64,000 bases of DNA, taken from NCBI GenBank assembly GCA_964648485.1, contig CAZYOF010000013.1, positions 1 to 64,000 on the forward strand, in the 5' to 3' direction. The translations under genes and the position numbers were made by a program. Under the pieces are notes generated by a model. The model was not told where the DNA came from. It did not search any database and saw only the letters and a list, made by a program, of their open reading frames with translations. Shown in pieces: positions 24,892 to 31,946 of the stretch. Source of the DNA: DAIOEK01 sp964648485. Its GTDB lineage: Bacteria; Chloroflexota; Anaerolineae; Anaerolineales; Anaerolineaceae. Position 1 is the first letter of the stretch. Each line of letters opens with the position of its first letter.

Positions 24892-26322
24892 TTATAAAGA
24901 TTTTAGTTTGCTTTCTTGGACCTTCTCGTACACGTTCTTTTTGCCGGATATGGGCGCGAAGCGGGCGGTGAAGTGACGCATGAGCGGCGCGGCGTAGGTG
25001 AATTCGTAACCGCCGTACTTTGCGCGGTCAGCTGCCACCTGAACAATGGTATCGATGACGTAATCGAAGTGGCTCTGGGTGTACATGCGGCGCGGAATAG
25101 CCAGGCGCACCAGCTCCAGTTTGGGGAAGACCATCTCGCCGCTATCGGGATCGGGATGCGCGAACATGACCGAGCCGATCTCACAGGCGCGCACGCCGCC
25201 CTCGAGGTAGAGCGCGGTCGAAAGCGCCAGCCCGGGGAATTCTCCCTGCGGGATGTGGTTGAAGAGCTTGCCGGCGTTGAGGTAAATGGCGTGCCCTCCG
25301 GGGGGTTCAATGATGGGGATGCCCGCATCCACCAGGCGGTTGCCGATGTAAGCGGTCTGCCCGATGCGGTAGGCGAGGTAATCTTCCTCCAGACCCTCCC
25401 ATAAGCCGGTCGCCAGCGCATCGAGATCGCGCCCTGCCAGACCGCCATACGTGGGGAAGCCTTCGCGCAAAATGAGCTCGTTCTTGATGAGCTGGAAGAG
25501 CTTTTCATCGCGCAGGGCGAGGAACCCGCCGATGTTGACAAGTGCGTCTTTCTTGGCGCTCATCCACGCGCCGTCGGCGTAGCCAAACATCTCGAGCGCG
25601 ATCTCATGGATGGATTTGTTCTCGTAACCCACCTCGCGCTGCTTGATAAAGTAGGCGTTCTCGGCGAAGCGGCAGCAATCGATAAAGAAGGGGATCTTGT
25701 ACTTGCGGTACACGGCAGATACGCCGCGGATGTTTTCCATGCTTACGGGCTGCCCGCCGCCGGCGTTGTTGGTGACGGTAATGGCGCCAAAGGGGATGTT
25801 CTCGACGCCGGTCTGCTGGATGAAGTTTTCGAGTTTGGTGAGATCCATATTGCCCTTAAAGGGGTGATGGATTTCGGGGTCGAAGGCTTCATCGATGATG
25901 AGGTTGGTGGGTCTGCCGCCGCGGGCGCGGATGTTGCCCTCGGTGGTGTCGAAGTGCATGTTGGAGGGGATGTAATTGCCTTCTTTTACCAGTAACGCCG
26001 CCAGAATATTCTCCGCCGCGCGACCCTGGTGGGTGGGGACGAAGTACGGGAAGCCGGTGATCTGGGTCATGGCATCTTGCAGGCGGAAGAAGGAACGCGC
26101 GCCGGCGTAAGATTCATCGCCTTCCATCATGGCTGCCCACTGGTGGTGGCTCATGGCGCCGGTACCGGAATCGGTGAGGAGGTCGATGTATACATCTTCG
26201 GCGCGCAGCAGGAATATGTTGTAACCGGCTTCTTTGAGCGCGGCTTCACGGGCTTTACGGTCGATGAGCCGGATGGGCTCGACCATTTTGATGCGGAAGG
26301 GTTCGGCGGGGTGTTTTGGCAT
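24892..26322 (-). CDS. tnaA: Tryptophanase (PLP-dependent beta-eliminating lyase)
   Basis: Splits L-tryptophan into indole, pyruvate and ammonia. The 476-residue product has the shared motifs DLLTDSGTGAM, PTHQGRAAEN and the PLP lysine in WMSAKKDA (about Lys258). Tyrosine phenol-lyase is the main alternative, but three positions point to tryptophanase: Asp125 (HFDTT), Ile382 (CEIGS) and His450 (RHFTA), where the tyrosine enzyme has Thr, Arg and Phe. GGAGG fits the ATG at 26322 better than the one at 26328. No tryptophan permease or tnaC-like leader is apparent next to it. Confidence 0.9.
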   Translation of the reverse strand: MPKHPAEPFRIKMVEPIRLIDRKAREAALKEAGYNIFLLRAEDVYIDLLTDSGTGAMSHHQWAAMMEGDESYAGARSFFRLQDAMTQITGFPYFVPTHQGRAAENILAALLVKEGNYIPSNMHFDTTEGNIRARGGRPTNLIIDEAFDPEIHHPFKGNMDLTKLENFIQQTGVENIPFGAITVTNNAGGGQPVSMENIRGVSAVYRKYKIPFFIDCCRFAENAYFIKQREVGYENKSIHEIALEMFGYADGAWMSAKKDALVNIGGFLALRDEKLFQLIKNELILREGFPTYGGLAGRDLDALATGLWEGLEEDYLAYRIGQTAYIGNRLVDAGIPIIEPPGGHAIYLNAGKLFNHIPQGEFPGLALSTALYLEGGVRACEIGSVMFAHPDPDSGEMVFPKLELVRLAIPRRMYTQSHFDYVIDTIVQVAADRAKYGGYEFTYAAPLMRHFTARFAPISGKKNVYEKVQESKLKSL

Positions 26323-26356
26323 GCACATCCTCCATAGTTTGAGCGGGATTTTTCTC

Positions 26357-26365
26357 AGTGTAGCA
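26357..26365 (-). promoter_or_regulatory. Extended -10 promoter candidate for tnaA
   Basis: On the minus strand TGCTACACT gives an extended -10 (TGn plus TACACT), about 34 bases upstream of the tnaA ATG. No good -35 is seen, which is tolerated by extended -10 promoters. Confidence 0.4.
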
Positions 26366-26425
26366 CAAATGTGAGAATCGCTCTATATAACTCGTGGTGG
26401 TTGAGGGGAAATTGGTGGGGTGGGC

Positions 26426-26555
26426 GGGGGATGCCACGAGGGCATCCTCGACAGGGGCATCCTCGACAAGGGGAAACCACGACGGGGGCAACCACGACGG
26501 GGCATCCTCGACCAGGGCACGTTCAACGGGGCATCTTCAACCGGGGCAATCGAGG
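26426..26555 (+). repeat. Degenerate ~15-bp tandem repeat
   Basis: About nine imperfect units of 13-16 bp run head to tail, each starting GGG(G) and continuing like CATCCTCGAC, AACCACGAC or CATCTTCAAC. Adjacent units differ at a few positions, so it is an old or variable minisatellite. It lies between tnaA and the AT-rich island, exactly at the change in base composition. Short ORFs through it exist on both strands but show only the repeat and no family likeness. Confidence 0.8.
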
Positions 26556-26709
26556 GGAGTGCCTGGTATGAAAACATCGAGAGCAGTTAAAAATTGCATT
26601 TTCAAACAAAAGGAAACAATTCGATGTGAGAAAAACTGCGCGTAGGTAAGGGGTGAGATGATGAGCATTTGTACATCAGATTATAGGAGATCGCGAGGTG
26701 GAGGGGAAG

Positions 26710-26725
26710 CTGTCACTTGTGACAG
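26710..26725. promoter_or_regulatory. Palindromic operator-like dyad
   Basis: CTGTCAC-TT-GTGACAG is a perfect 7-bp inverted repeat with a 2-base centre. Read as TGTCA-N4-TGACA it has the 5-4-5 spacing of FNR/CRP-family sites. It lies about 30 bp upstream of an extended -10-like box. A regulator is not identified. Confidence 0.45.
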
Positions 26726-26753
26726 GATTTTAGTAACTGCTTTTTGCGTATCA

Positions 26754-26762
26754 TGCGATAAT
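26754..26762 (+). promoter_or_regulatory. Extended -10-like box, copy 1
   Basis: TGCGATAAT matches TGn plus GATAAT (five of six to TATAAT). The 18 bases from ATGCGATAATGATGG onward recur with few changes at 26870. No open frame starts soon after it, so it may mark a decayed or non-coding transcript. Confidence 0.35.
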
Positions 26763-26870
26763 GATGGGGAAATTCATTGGGGAGGATAGCTTTTGTTGGG
26801 TTTCGGAATGCCGTACATTAGATAAAATTTAGTTGGCATAAAATACAGTTAGAAACGTTTTCACAGAATA

Positions 26871-26879
26871 TGCGATAAT
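26871..26879 (+). promoter_or_regulatory. Extended -10-like box, copy 2
   Basis: TGCGATAAT recurs in ATGCGATAATTATGG, 117 bases after copy 1. It lies about 100 bases before the ATG at 26980 and is the better candidate to drive the two-gene module. There is no good -35 element. Confidence 0.4.
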
Positions 26880-26979
26880 TATGGAAGGGTATTTTCTTGA
26901 TATTCTAAGTATTATTTTTTTTCCAAAATATCTAATTCCCAATCAAAATCTTAGAATTATGATTTGGAGAATCCTCTAA

Positions 26980-27549
26980 ATGTCAGATAAAACACAGTTA
27001 CTTAGCTTAGATCTTGATACCATACCAAGTATTTTGACTTATGGTAAAGGAAATATGATGAAGGAAGCATGTGTATGGTGCCTAGATAAAAACAACCATA
27101 CAAGTGGAGTTAAACTATACTGTAAATACACAGAAAAGAATGACAAATTCTCAATTGCTTGGTCAATAGATCAAATTGATATTGATAGGATAAATAAAGC
27201 ATATAATTCTGATGATGCTGTCGAAGCCGGTGCAGAAGCTGTAAGTATATTGTTAGTATTACATTACCACCCAGGCCACCAATTAGAGAGGTCTATAAGG
27301 GGTACTGGGTTCGACTATATGTTAGTAATGGAAAATCACGATAACAATAACATTTTCAATAACAATGTTGGTCGACTAGAAATATCAGGGATATTAAAAG
27401 AAGATGATAATAATACATTGGAGGCAAGAACAAAAAAGAAACTAAAACAAACTCAATTAAGCGATAAGATGGATATCCCCGCAATTGTATGTGTTGTATC
27501 GTTTTCTCAACCAAAAGCTACAGTGGTGGTGCGAGATGCAAACAGTTAG
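26980..27549 (+). CDS. Uncharacterised protein, PD-(D/E)xK-like pattern; first gene of a two-gene module
   Basis: Function is not assigned. The 189-residue product is soluble. A Glu-bearing helix (VEAGAEAVSILLVL, 81-94) is followed by ERSIRGTGFDYML (103-115, Asp112) and GRLEISGILK (131-140, Glu134). This helix-Glu, strand-Asp, strand-Glu order resembles PD-(D/E)xK nuclease folds, but the usual Lys is Ser136, so activity is uncertain. I recall similar patterns in uncharacterised bacterial proteins. GGAG lies 10 bases before the ATG. Its 3' end overlaps the next gene by 14 bases. GC is about one third in a line I counted, far below the flanks, suggesting transfer. Confidence 0.75.
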   Translation: MSDKTQLLSLDLDTIPSILTYGKGNMMKEACVWCLDKNNHTSGVKLYCKYTEKNDKFSIAWSIDQIDIDRINKAYNSDDAVEAGAEAVSILLVLHYHPGHQLERSIRGTGFDYMLVMENHDNNNIFNNNVGRLEISGILKEDDNNTLEARTKKKLKQTQLSDKMDIPAIVCVVSFSQPKATVVVRDANS

Positions 27550-28687
27550 AGAATTACATGATCAGGCAATGGAATATGCTGAAAAAGCTATCGTTTGTAA
27601 AATCGGTGGAGATATTCAATCATCAAAAGAATTATTTAAGAAAGCATTAGATTTTGAAGTTGAAGCTGCAAATCAGTTAACAATTAACGAAACAGCCGAA
27701 CCGACAAGATCCATTCTTTTTCGAAGTGCTGCTTCATTAGCCTTAAATATTGAAGATTTTAGATATGCCCTTAGATTAGCGAGCAATGGGCTTGCAGGCT
27801 ACCCACCAAGTGAAATTCAAAGTGAATTAACAGATATATTAGAAGAAATTGAATTCGTAAGACATCTGTCATTAAAAGGGATTAAATTGAATGACACTGA
27901 ATTCAAAATGACAATCTGGGGAAATAGCATCAAGAAAGGTATTGCTCCAGCAAATGAGATAAATAACCGAATTGAAACAATGTCCACAATTATTGATAGA
28001 ACAGTTGATAGATTAACAAAAAGGAGGTTTAACCCAAACCGAAAACGGACTGAAATTGATAAGAATAACTATGGTTTATTTGTAAAAGCTATGCAACCAA
28101 GTAGTTTTGGTGTGATCTTCCAGCTAGGCGAGCCCATCGAAAAACAAGATCTTTTATTTGGACAAGCGGTTCAACCCGAGGAAGTTATCACTGAAGTCCT
28201 GGAATGTATTGAGTTAATTCAAAAAGCAGAATTTGATGATTTACAAAACAAAATTAGTGACCAACAATATTATGAAAATTTTATCGGATTGACAAAACAA
28301 ATAGCGCCAGATGGAAACGATATTAACAATGTTGGTTTTACCATTTTGCGGAATGAGAGTGAAAAATATACTAGACTAAATACTACAAAGAAAGCAATAC
28401 ATGAAAATATTAAACGAATAACCGAAAGAAAAAGCTTGAACACAAATCAAGACTCCCCTCAATTTAAAGTATTTACCGGTACATTGCATTATGCTAAACA
28501 AAATAAAACAAAAGATTACGGTTTGGTAAAACTGGATATTGAACAGGAAGAAAAACCATATGATATTTATGTACCAATAAGCCTAATGAAAGATGTTGTA
28601 AAACCTTATTTTGATGAAAGTGTTGCTGTAACAGTCCGTTTCGAAAAAAAAGATAGAAAAGTATTGGAGCATATTGAGTATGCATGA
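27536..28687 (+). CDS. Uncharacterised protein with helical repeat N terminus; second gene of the module
   Basis: The 383-residue product is soluble and not assigned to a function. Residues 1-110 form TPR or MIT-like helices, with AMEYAEKAIVCKIGGDIQSS and the striking EPTRSILFRSAASLAL (55-70). A middle region follows with FVRHLSLKGIKL. The C-terminal 80 residues look beta-rich and OB or SH3-like (KVFTGTLHYAKQ through VAVTVRFEKKDRK). The frame is open from 27485, but the ATG at 27536 lies just after GGTGGTGCGAG and fits the N-terminal helix. The overlap with the upstream gene suggests translational coupling and a joint job. Confidence 0.72.
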   Translation: MQTVRELHDQAMEYAEKAIVCKIGGDIQSSKELFKKALDFEVEAANQLTINETAEPTRSILFRSAASLALNIEDFRYALRLASNGLAGYPPSEIQSELTDILEEIEFVRHLSLKGIKLNDTEFKMTIWGNSIKKGIAPANEINNRIETMSTIIDRTVDRLTKRRFNPNRKRTEIDKNNYGLFVKAMQPSSFGVIFQLGEPIEKQDLLFGQAVQPEEVITEVLECIELIQKAEFDDLQNKISDQQYYENFIGLTKQIAPDGNDINNVGFTILRNESEKYTRLNTTKKAIHENIKRITERKSLNTNQDSPQFKVFTGTLHYAKQNKTKDYGLVKLDIEQEEKPYDIYVPISLMKDVVKPYFDESVAVTVRFEKKDRKVLEHIEYA

Positions 28688-28783
28688 TTAATAATTCTTC
28701 GGTATAACGGAATCAATTTTATTTTTATATGTAACGATCTCGGACAAAGAGTATGACAGATTATTCATCGGAGAGTATCTGAT

Positions 28784-30442
28784 ATGCCTTCACCAATCAC
28801 CCGCAATACCCTATTTTATGGCGATAACCTTCCCATCCTTAGGGAGCACATCCCCACAGAATCAGTGGACCTCATCTATCTGGACCCACCATTCAACTCG
28901 AACCGCTCATACAATGTGCTTTTCAAAAATGAGAGTGGGCAGGGCGCCGATGCCCAAATTCAGGCGTTTGATGATACCTGGCACTGGGGAACACAGGCAG
29001 AGGAAACCTATGATGAGCTGATCAATGGGCAGAATGATTCCGTCTCATCCATGATCAGCGCCATGCGTCAATTCATTGGCACCAACCAGATGATGGCTTA
29101 CCTGGTGATGATGGCTATTCGATTAATTGAACTTCACCGTGTCTTAAAGCAAACCGGTAGCATATTTTTACATTGCGACCCAACTGCAAGCCATTATCTG
29201 AAAATCGTTCTTGACACAGTTTTTGGAATTGCAAATTATAGAAACGAAATAATATGGAAACGGACGTTTGCACATAACGACCCATCGAGATGTGGCAGGG
29301 TTCATGACACAATATTCTTCTACACAAAAAGTAATTCGTATACATGGAATGATGTTTTACAAAAACCAGACCCTGAATATGTGAATACATTTTTTGATCA
29401 ATATGACGAAGTTAGAAAAGAAAGGTACGCGAGAATCGACCTAACCGCACCTCTTCACGGAGATGGTGGCAATTTGTTATTTGAGTGGAAAGGAATGTGG
29501 CCAGCGAAAAGTAGGACATGGGCAACAACAATAGATAAGCTCGATCTACTTGATAGAGATGGCAAAATCCATTATCCAAAATCTGGAATGCCTCGGTTGA
29601 AGCGCTATGAAAGCGAATATAAAGGAACAGTCATCCAAGATATTTGGTCAGATATTAATCAACTGCATAATCTTGCAGCCGAACGTAGAGGCTATCCTAC
29701 TCAAAAACCATTAGCTTTACTCGAACGTATAATACAGGCTTCCTCCAACCCAGGTGACCTCATTCTCGATCCCTTCAGCGGGTGCGGGACCGCAATCATG
29801 GCTGCACAAAAACTAAATCGGAATTGGATTGGAATTGATGTTACTCATCTTGCTATTGCAATGCATAAAAATCGTTTGAAAGAAGGGTTTTCGCTCGAAC
29901 CAGGTAAAGATTACGATGTCAAAGGTGAACCAACCGATCTGGCTGGCGCCCAACAACTCGCCCGCGATGATCGTTACCAATTCCAGTGGTGGGCACTCTC
30001 CCTCATTAACGCTCGCCCTCTCGGTGGTACCTCAGATAGCAAAGTAGGCAAAAAGGGTGGAGATCAGGGCATCGATGGTGTGATCCCATTCATGGATGAT
30101 GAGAAAAAGAAAATGAAACGGGTGATCATCTCGGTCAAAAGCGGCTCAGTCAATCCCGGTATGGTCCGTGACCTTAGAGGTGTTATTGATCGTGAATCCG
30201 ATGCCCCGATTGGAGTATTCATTACCCTCGAAAACCCAACACCCGAAATGAGTAAAGAAGCAGTCTCAGCCGGCTTTTACACCTCCCCCCTCTGGCAGAA
30301 AAAATACCCCCGCCTTCAGATCCTCACCATCGAGCAACTTCTGGCAGGAGAAGAAGTAAAAATGCCTCCAGCGTACGGCACCTTCAAACAAGCGGAACGT
30401 ATCAAAAAAGAAGGTATTCAGCCAGAGCTAGACTTCGATTGA
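28784..30442 (+). CDS. Beta-class DNA methyltransferase fused to an Mrr-like nuclease domain
   Basis: The 552-residue protein has amino-methyltransferase motif IV DPPF at residues 34-37 and SAM-binding motif I FSGCGTA at 331-337, the beta-class order, with the target-recognition region between. DPPF favours N6-adenine methylation, but N4-cytosine is possible. The C-terminal part (about 395-552) has DQGIDG (427-432) and VIISVKSG (447-454): Asp431 and Ser-Val-Lys452 resemble Mrr-type PD-(D/E)xK sites with Ser in place of Glu or Gln. It could be a self-contained modification-restriction enzyme. No separate endonuclease or specificity gene is seen. The middle is AT-rich and both ends are not. Confidence 0.82.
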   Translation: MPSPITRNTLFYGDNLPILREHIPTESVDLIYLDPPFNSNRSYNVLFKNESGQGADAQIQAFDDTWHWGTQAEETYDELINGQNDSVSSMISAMRQFIGTNQMMAYLVMMAIRLIELHRVLKQTGSIFLHCDPTASHYLKIVLDTVFGIANYRNEIIWKRTFAHNDPSRCGRVHDTIFFYTKSNSYTWNDVLQKPDPEYVNTFFDQYDEVRKERYARIDLTAPLHGDGGNLLFEWKGMWPAKSRTWATTIDKLDLLDRDGKIHYPKSGMPRLKRYESEYKGTVIQDIWSDINQLHNLAAERRGYPTQKPLALLERIIQASSNPGDLILDPFSGCGTAIMAAQKLNRNWIGIDVTHLAIAMHKNRLKEGFSLEPGKDYDVKGEPTDLAGAQQLARDDRYQFQWWALSLINARPLGGTSDSKVGKKGGDQGIDGVIPFMDDEKKKMKRVIISVKSGSVNPGMVRDLRGVIDRESDAPIGVFITLENPTPEMSKEAVSAGFYTSPLWQKKYPRLQILTIEQLLAGEEVKMPPAYGTFKQAERIKKEGIQPELDFD

Positions 30443-30495
30443 ACTATCATAGAAAAAACATTAGCAACAAAGACAAAATCATGAATTTTTGGATA

Positions 30496-30524
30496 TTGAC
30501 AAAAGACATACATTTTTATATAAT
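30496..30524 (+). promoter_or_regulatory. Perfect consensus sigma-70 promoter upstream of the NYN gene
   Basis: TTGACA at 30496-30501 and TATAAT at 30519-30524 are separated by exactly 17 bases, a full match to consensus. Transcription would start near 30531, leaving a leader of about 100 bases that consists of two tandem hairpins before the ATG at 30632. Confidence 0.85.
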
Positions 30525-30536
30525 GGCAATCGACAA

Positions 30537-30619
30537 GACTCCCCATTGTTCACCGCTCAACAATGGGTGACAGACTCCCCAGGGTTACTTCCCAAGCCAA
30601 CCCTGGGTTTCAATTTATT
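30537..30619 (+). ncRNA. Tandem covarying hairpins in the NYN gene leader
   Basis: Two hairpins each open with GACTCCCCA and close with TGGGT. Stem 1 is CCCATTGTT (30542-30550) with AACAATGGG (30559-30567), loop 8. Stem 2 is CCCAGGGTT (30578-30586) with AACCCTGGG (30599-30607), loop 12. The central TT/AA pairs of stem 1 are GG/CC in stem 2, so pairing is kept while sequence differs. TTTCAATTTATT follows stem 2. It may be a structured leader, a processed small RNA or an attenuator; the choice is inference. Confidence 0.7.
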
Positions 30620-30631
30620 AAGGTGGGAATA

Positions 30632-31180
30632 ATGGAACGAGTGACAATTTTCATAGATGGTGCCAATCTTTTACATGGTCTTTCAAAAGATCACAGTAGA
30701 ATTGATTTAGATTTTGAAAAATTAGTAAATAAACTAATAAATTCCAGAAGTTTAGTTCGTGTCTATTATTACACTGCTATGCCTGATCAAGCATCAGATC
30801 CAATCAAATATCAACGCCAACAAAAATTTATAAATGCTTTACAAAGGAAAAATTACTTTAAAGTTGTATTAGGTAGATTAGAAAAACGACCCAATGGAGG
30901 CATTGTTGAAAAAGGTGTAGATATTTCGATTGCGATCGATATGCTCGATTTGGCATACCAGCATGTCTACGATACTGCGATCCTAATATCCGGAGATGGT
31001 GATTTTGCTCATGCAGTCGAAATAGTTGAGCGGTTAGGGGTGCATGTGGAAAATGCGACAACAAAATCATGTTCTTCGATGAATCTCCAGCAGAAATGTG
31101 ACAAAACAATAATTCTCGATAAACATTTCTTATCTGATTGTTGGTTGAATCCATCTCCTCCTAAACCTATAGGGAAATAA
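30632..31180 (+). CDS. NYN-domain (LabA/DUF88 family) putative RNase
   Basis: NYN domains are PIN-like metal-dependent RNases. The 182-residue product has the acidic residues in family order: Asp9 in IFIDGANLL, Asp97 in EKGVDISIAIDML, and Asp122/Asp124 in ISGDGDFAHAVE, so it should be catalytically competent. AAGGTGGG fits the ATG at 30632 rather than the upstream start at 30563, which would run through the leader hairpins. It has its own perfect promoter. Neighbouring a methyltransferase-nuclease gene in an AT-rich island, a role in defence or RNA turnover is possible. Confidence 0.85.
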   Translation: MERVTIFIDGANLLHGLSKDHSRIDLDFEKLVNKLINSRSLVRVYYYTAMPDQASDPIKYQRQQKFINALQRKNYFKVVLGRLEKRPNGGIVEKGVDISIAIDMLDLAYQHVYDTAILISGDGDFAHAVEIVERLGVHVENATTKSCSSMNLQQKCDKTIILDKHFLSDCWLNPSPPKPIGK

Positions 31181-31351
31181 TTCTAGGACTATAATCAAGC
31201 AAGAATATTTATTTAATTTTGTTATTTTGTTTCTCATAATTTTAATATGAAAAATGTGAGGAGAGTCGAAGCCTCTGCTATTTTTTGACAGCGTCGAGGT
31301 AAAGGTTTGATATCAGGGTCTGTGATTATAATCTGAATAAATAAGGTTCCT

Positions 31352-31840
31352 ATGTTCCGAGACATGCGAAGAAGCAAGCAGCAGTTACCCGAAGCTGAAG
31401 CGATCGAGATTTTGCGTGCCTGCACCTCGGGGGTGCTGGCGGTGCACGGCGACACGGGCTACCCCTACGCTGTGCCGCTCAGTTACGCCTATGAAGCGGG
31501 CAGGTTGTACTTCCATTTCGCGAAGGCGGGGCATAAGCTCGACAGCATCACGCGCGATGAGAAGGTTTCCTTTTGCGTGATCCACACGGATGAGGTGCAG
31601 CAGGCAACCTTCACCACGCATTTCCGCAGTGTGATCGTCTTCGGCAGAATGCGCTTGCTGACGGAAGATGCCGAAAAGCGTCACGCGCTGCGCGCCCTGG
31701 CGAAGAAGTATTCCCCCGATTACCTGGCGCAGAGCGAGGCGGAGATCGAGAGCGGCTGGAAGAATGTGAACACGGCAGAGCTGGTGATCGAGCACATGAC
31801 CGGTAAGGCGGCGATCGAGATCATCGAGAAGCAGGTGTGA
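31352..31840 (+). CDS. Pyridoxamine 5'-phosphate oxidase-like flavin protein (NimA-like)
   Basis: The 162-residue product is a single split-barrel domain of the flavin-binding PNPOx-like superfamily. It has ILRACTSGVLAVHGDTGYPYAVPLSYAYE at residues 20-48 and HTDEVQQATFTTHFRSVIVFGRM at 78-100. Members include NimA-type nitroreductase proteins, but many have unknown substrates, so I do not claim resistance. Composition returns to the GC-rich genome average here, so the island ends before this gene. TATAAT at 31327-31332 is a possible -10 box 20 bases upstream. Start is ATG 31352, or 31364. Confidence 0.82.
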   Translation: MFRDMRRSKQQLPEAEAIEILRACTSGVLAVHGDTGYPYAVPLSYAYEAGRLYFHFAKAGHKLDSITRDEKVSFCVIHTDEVQQATFTTHFRSVIVFGRMRLLTEDAEKRHALRALAKKYSPDYLAQSEAEIESGWKNVNTAELVIEHMTGKAAIEIIEKQV

Positions 31841-31865
31841 TTTGTGGGCACAGGTATGGAATGGG

Positions 31866-31929
31866 TGGAGCAGGCTCCAGCCTACGGTGGGTAAGAGAAT
31901 TGATGGAGCAGGCTCCATCCTACGGCGGG
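31866..31929 (+). repeat. Two tandem copies of a 26-bp palindrome-containing repeat
   Basis: Copies at 31866-31891 and 31904-31929 differ at two positions. Each begins with the inverted repeat TGGAGC-AG-GCTCCA and continues CCTACGG with GGG at the end. They fill the spacer between two plus-strand genes. They look like small dispersed intergenic repeats, possibly forming short hairpins. Confidence 0.8.
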
Positions 31930-31946
31930 CATGACAGGTTGAGGAA

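Larger units (their letters stand above)
26556..26979 (+). other. Long non-coding spacer ahead of the island genes
   Basis: No convincing gene is seen over about 420 bp. The base composition becomes AT-rich from around 26580. It contains an inverted repeat at 26710-26725 and two near-identical extended -10-like boxes, listed separately. Together with the tandem repeat it makes the longest gap in the window, about 650 bp. Confidence 0.7.

Noticed and set aside
24892..26322. Tyrosine phenol-lyase as the identity
   Set aside because: Asp125, Ile382 and His450 match tryptophanase; the Thr, Arg and Phe of tyrosine phenol-lyase are absent.
26255..26491. Minus-strand ORF of 78 codons over the tnaA start and the tandem repeat
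   Set aside because: It overlaps tnaA in another frame, and its sequence only translates the repeat (VEDAP-type units). No ribosome binding site or family likeness.
30537..30619. Type III toxin-antitoxin RNA (ToxI-like) or CRISPR array
   Set aside because: Only two repeat units, no true spacers, no cas genes and the gene behind it is NYN, not ToxN. I keep it as a structured leader of unknown role.
30563..31180. Longer NYN start at 30563
   Set aside because: The extra 23 residues translate the hairpin leader, and AAGGTGGG lies directly before the ATG at 30632.
31258..31286. Terminator after the NYN gene (GAGG and CCTC before TTTTTT)
   Set aside because: The stem is only about four base pairs. 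A T-run alone is not enough.
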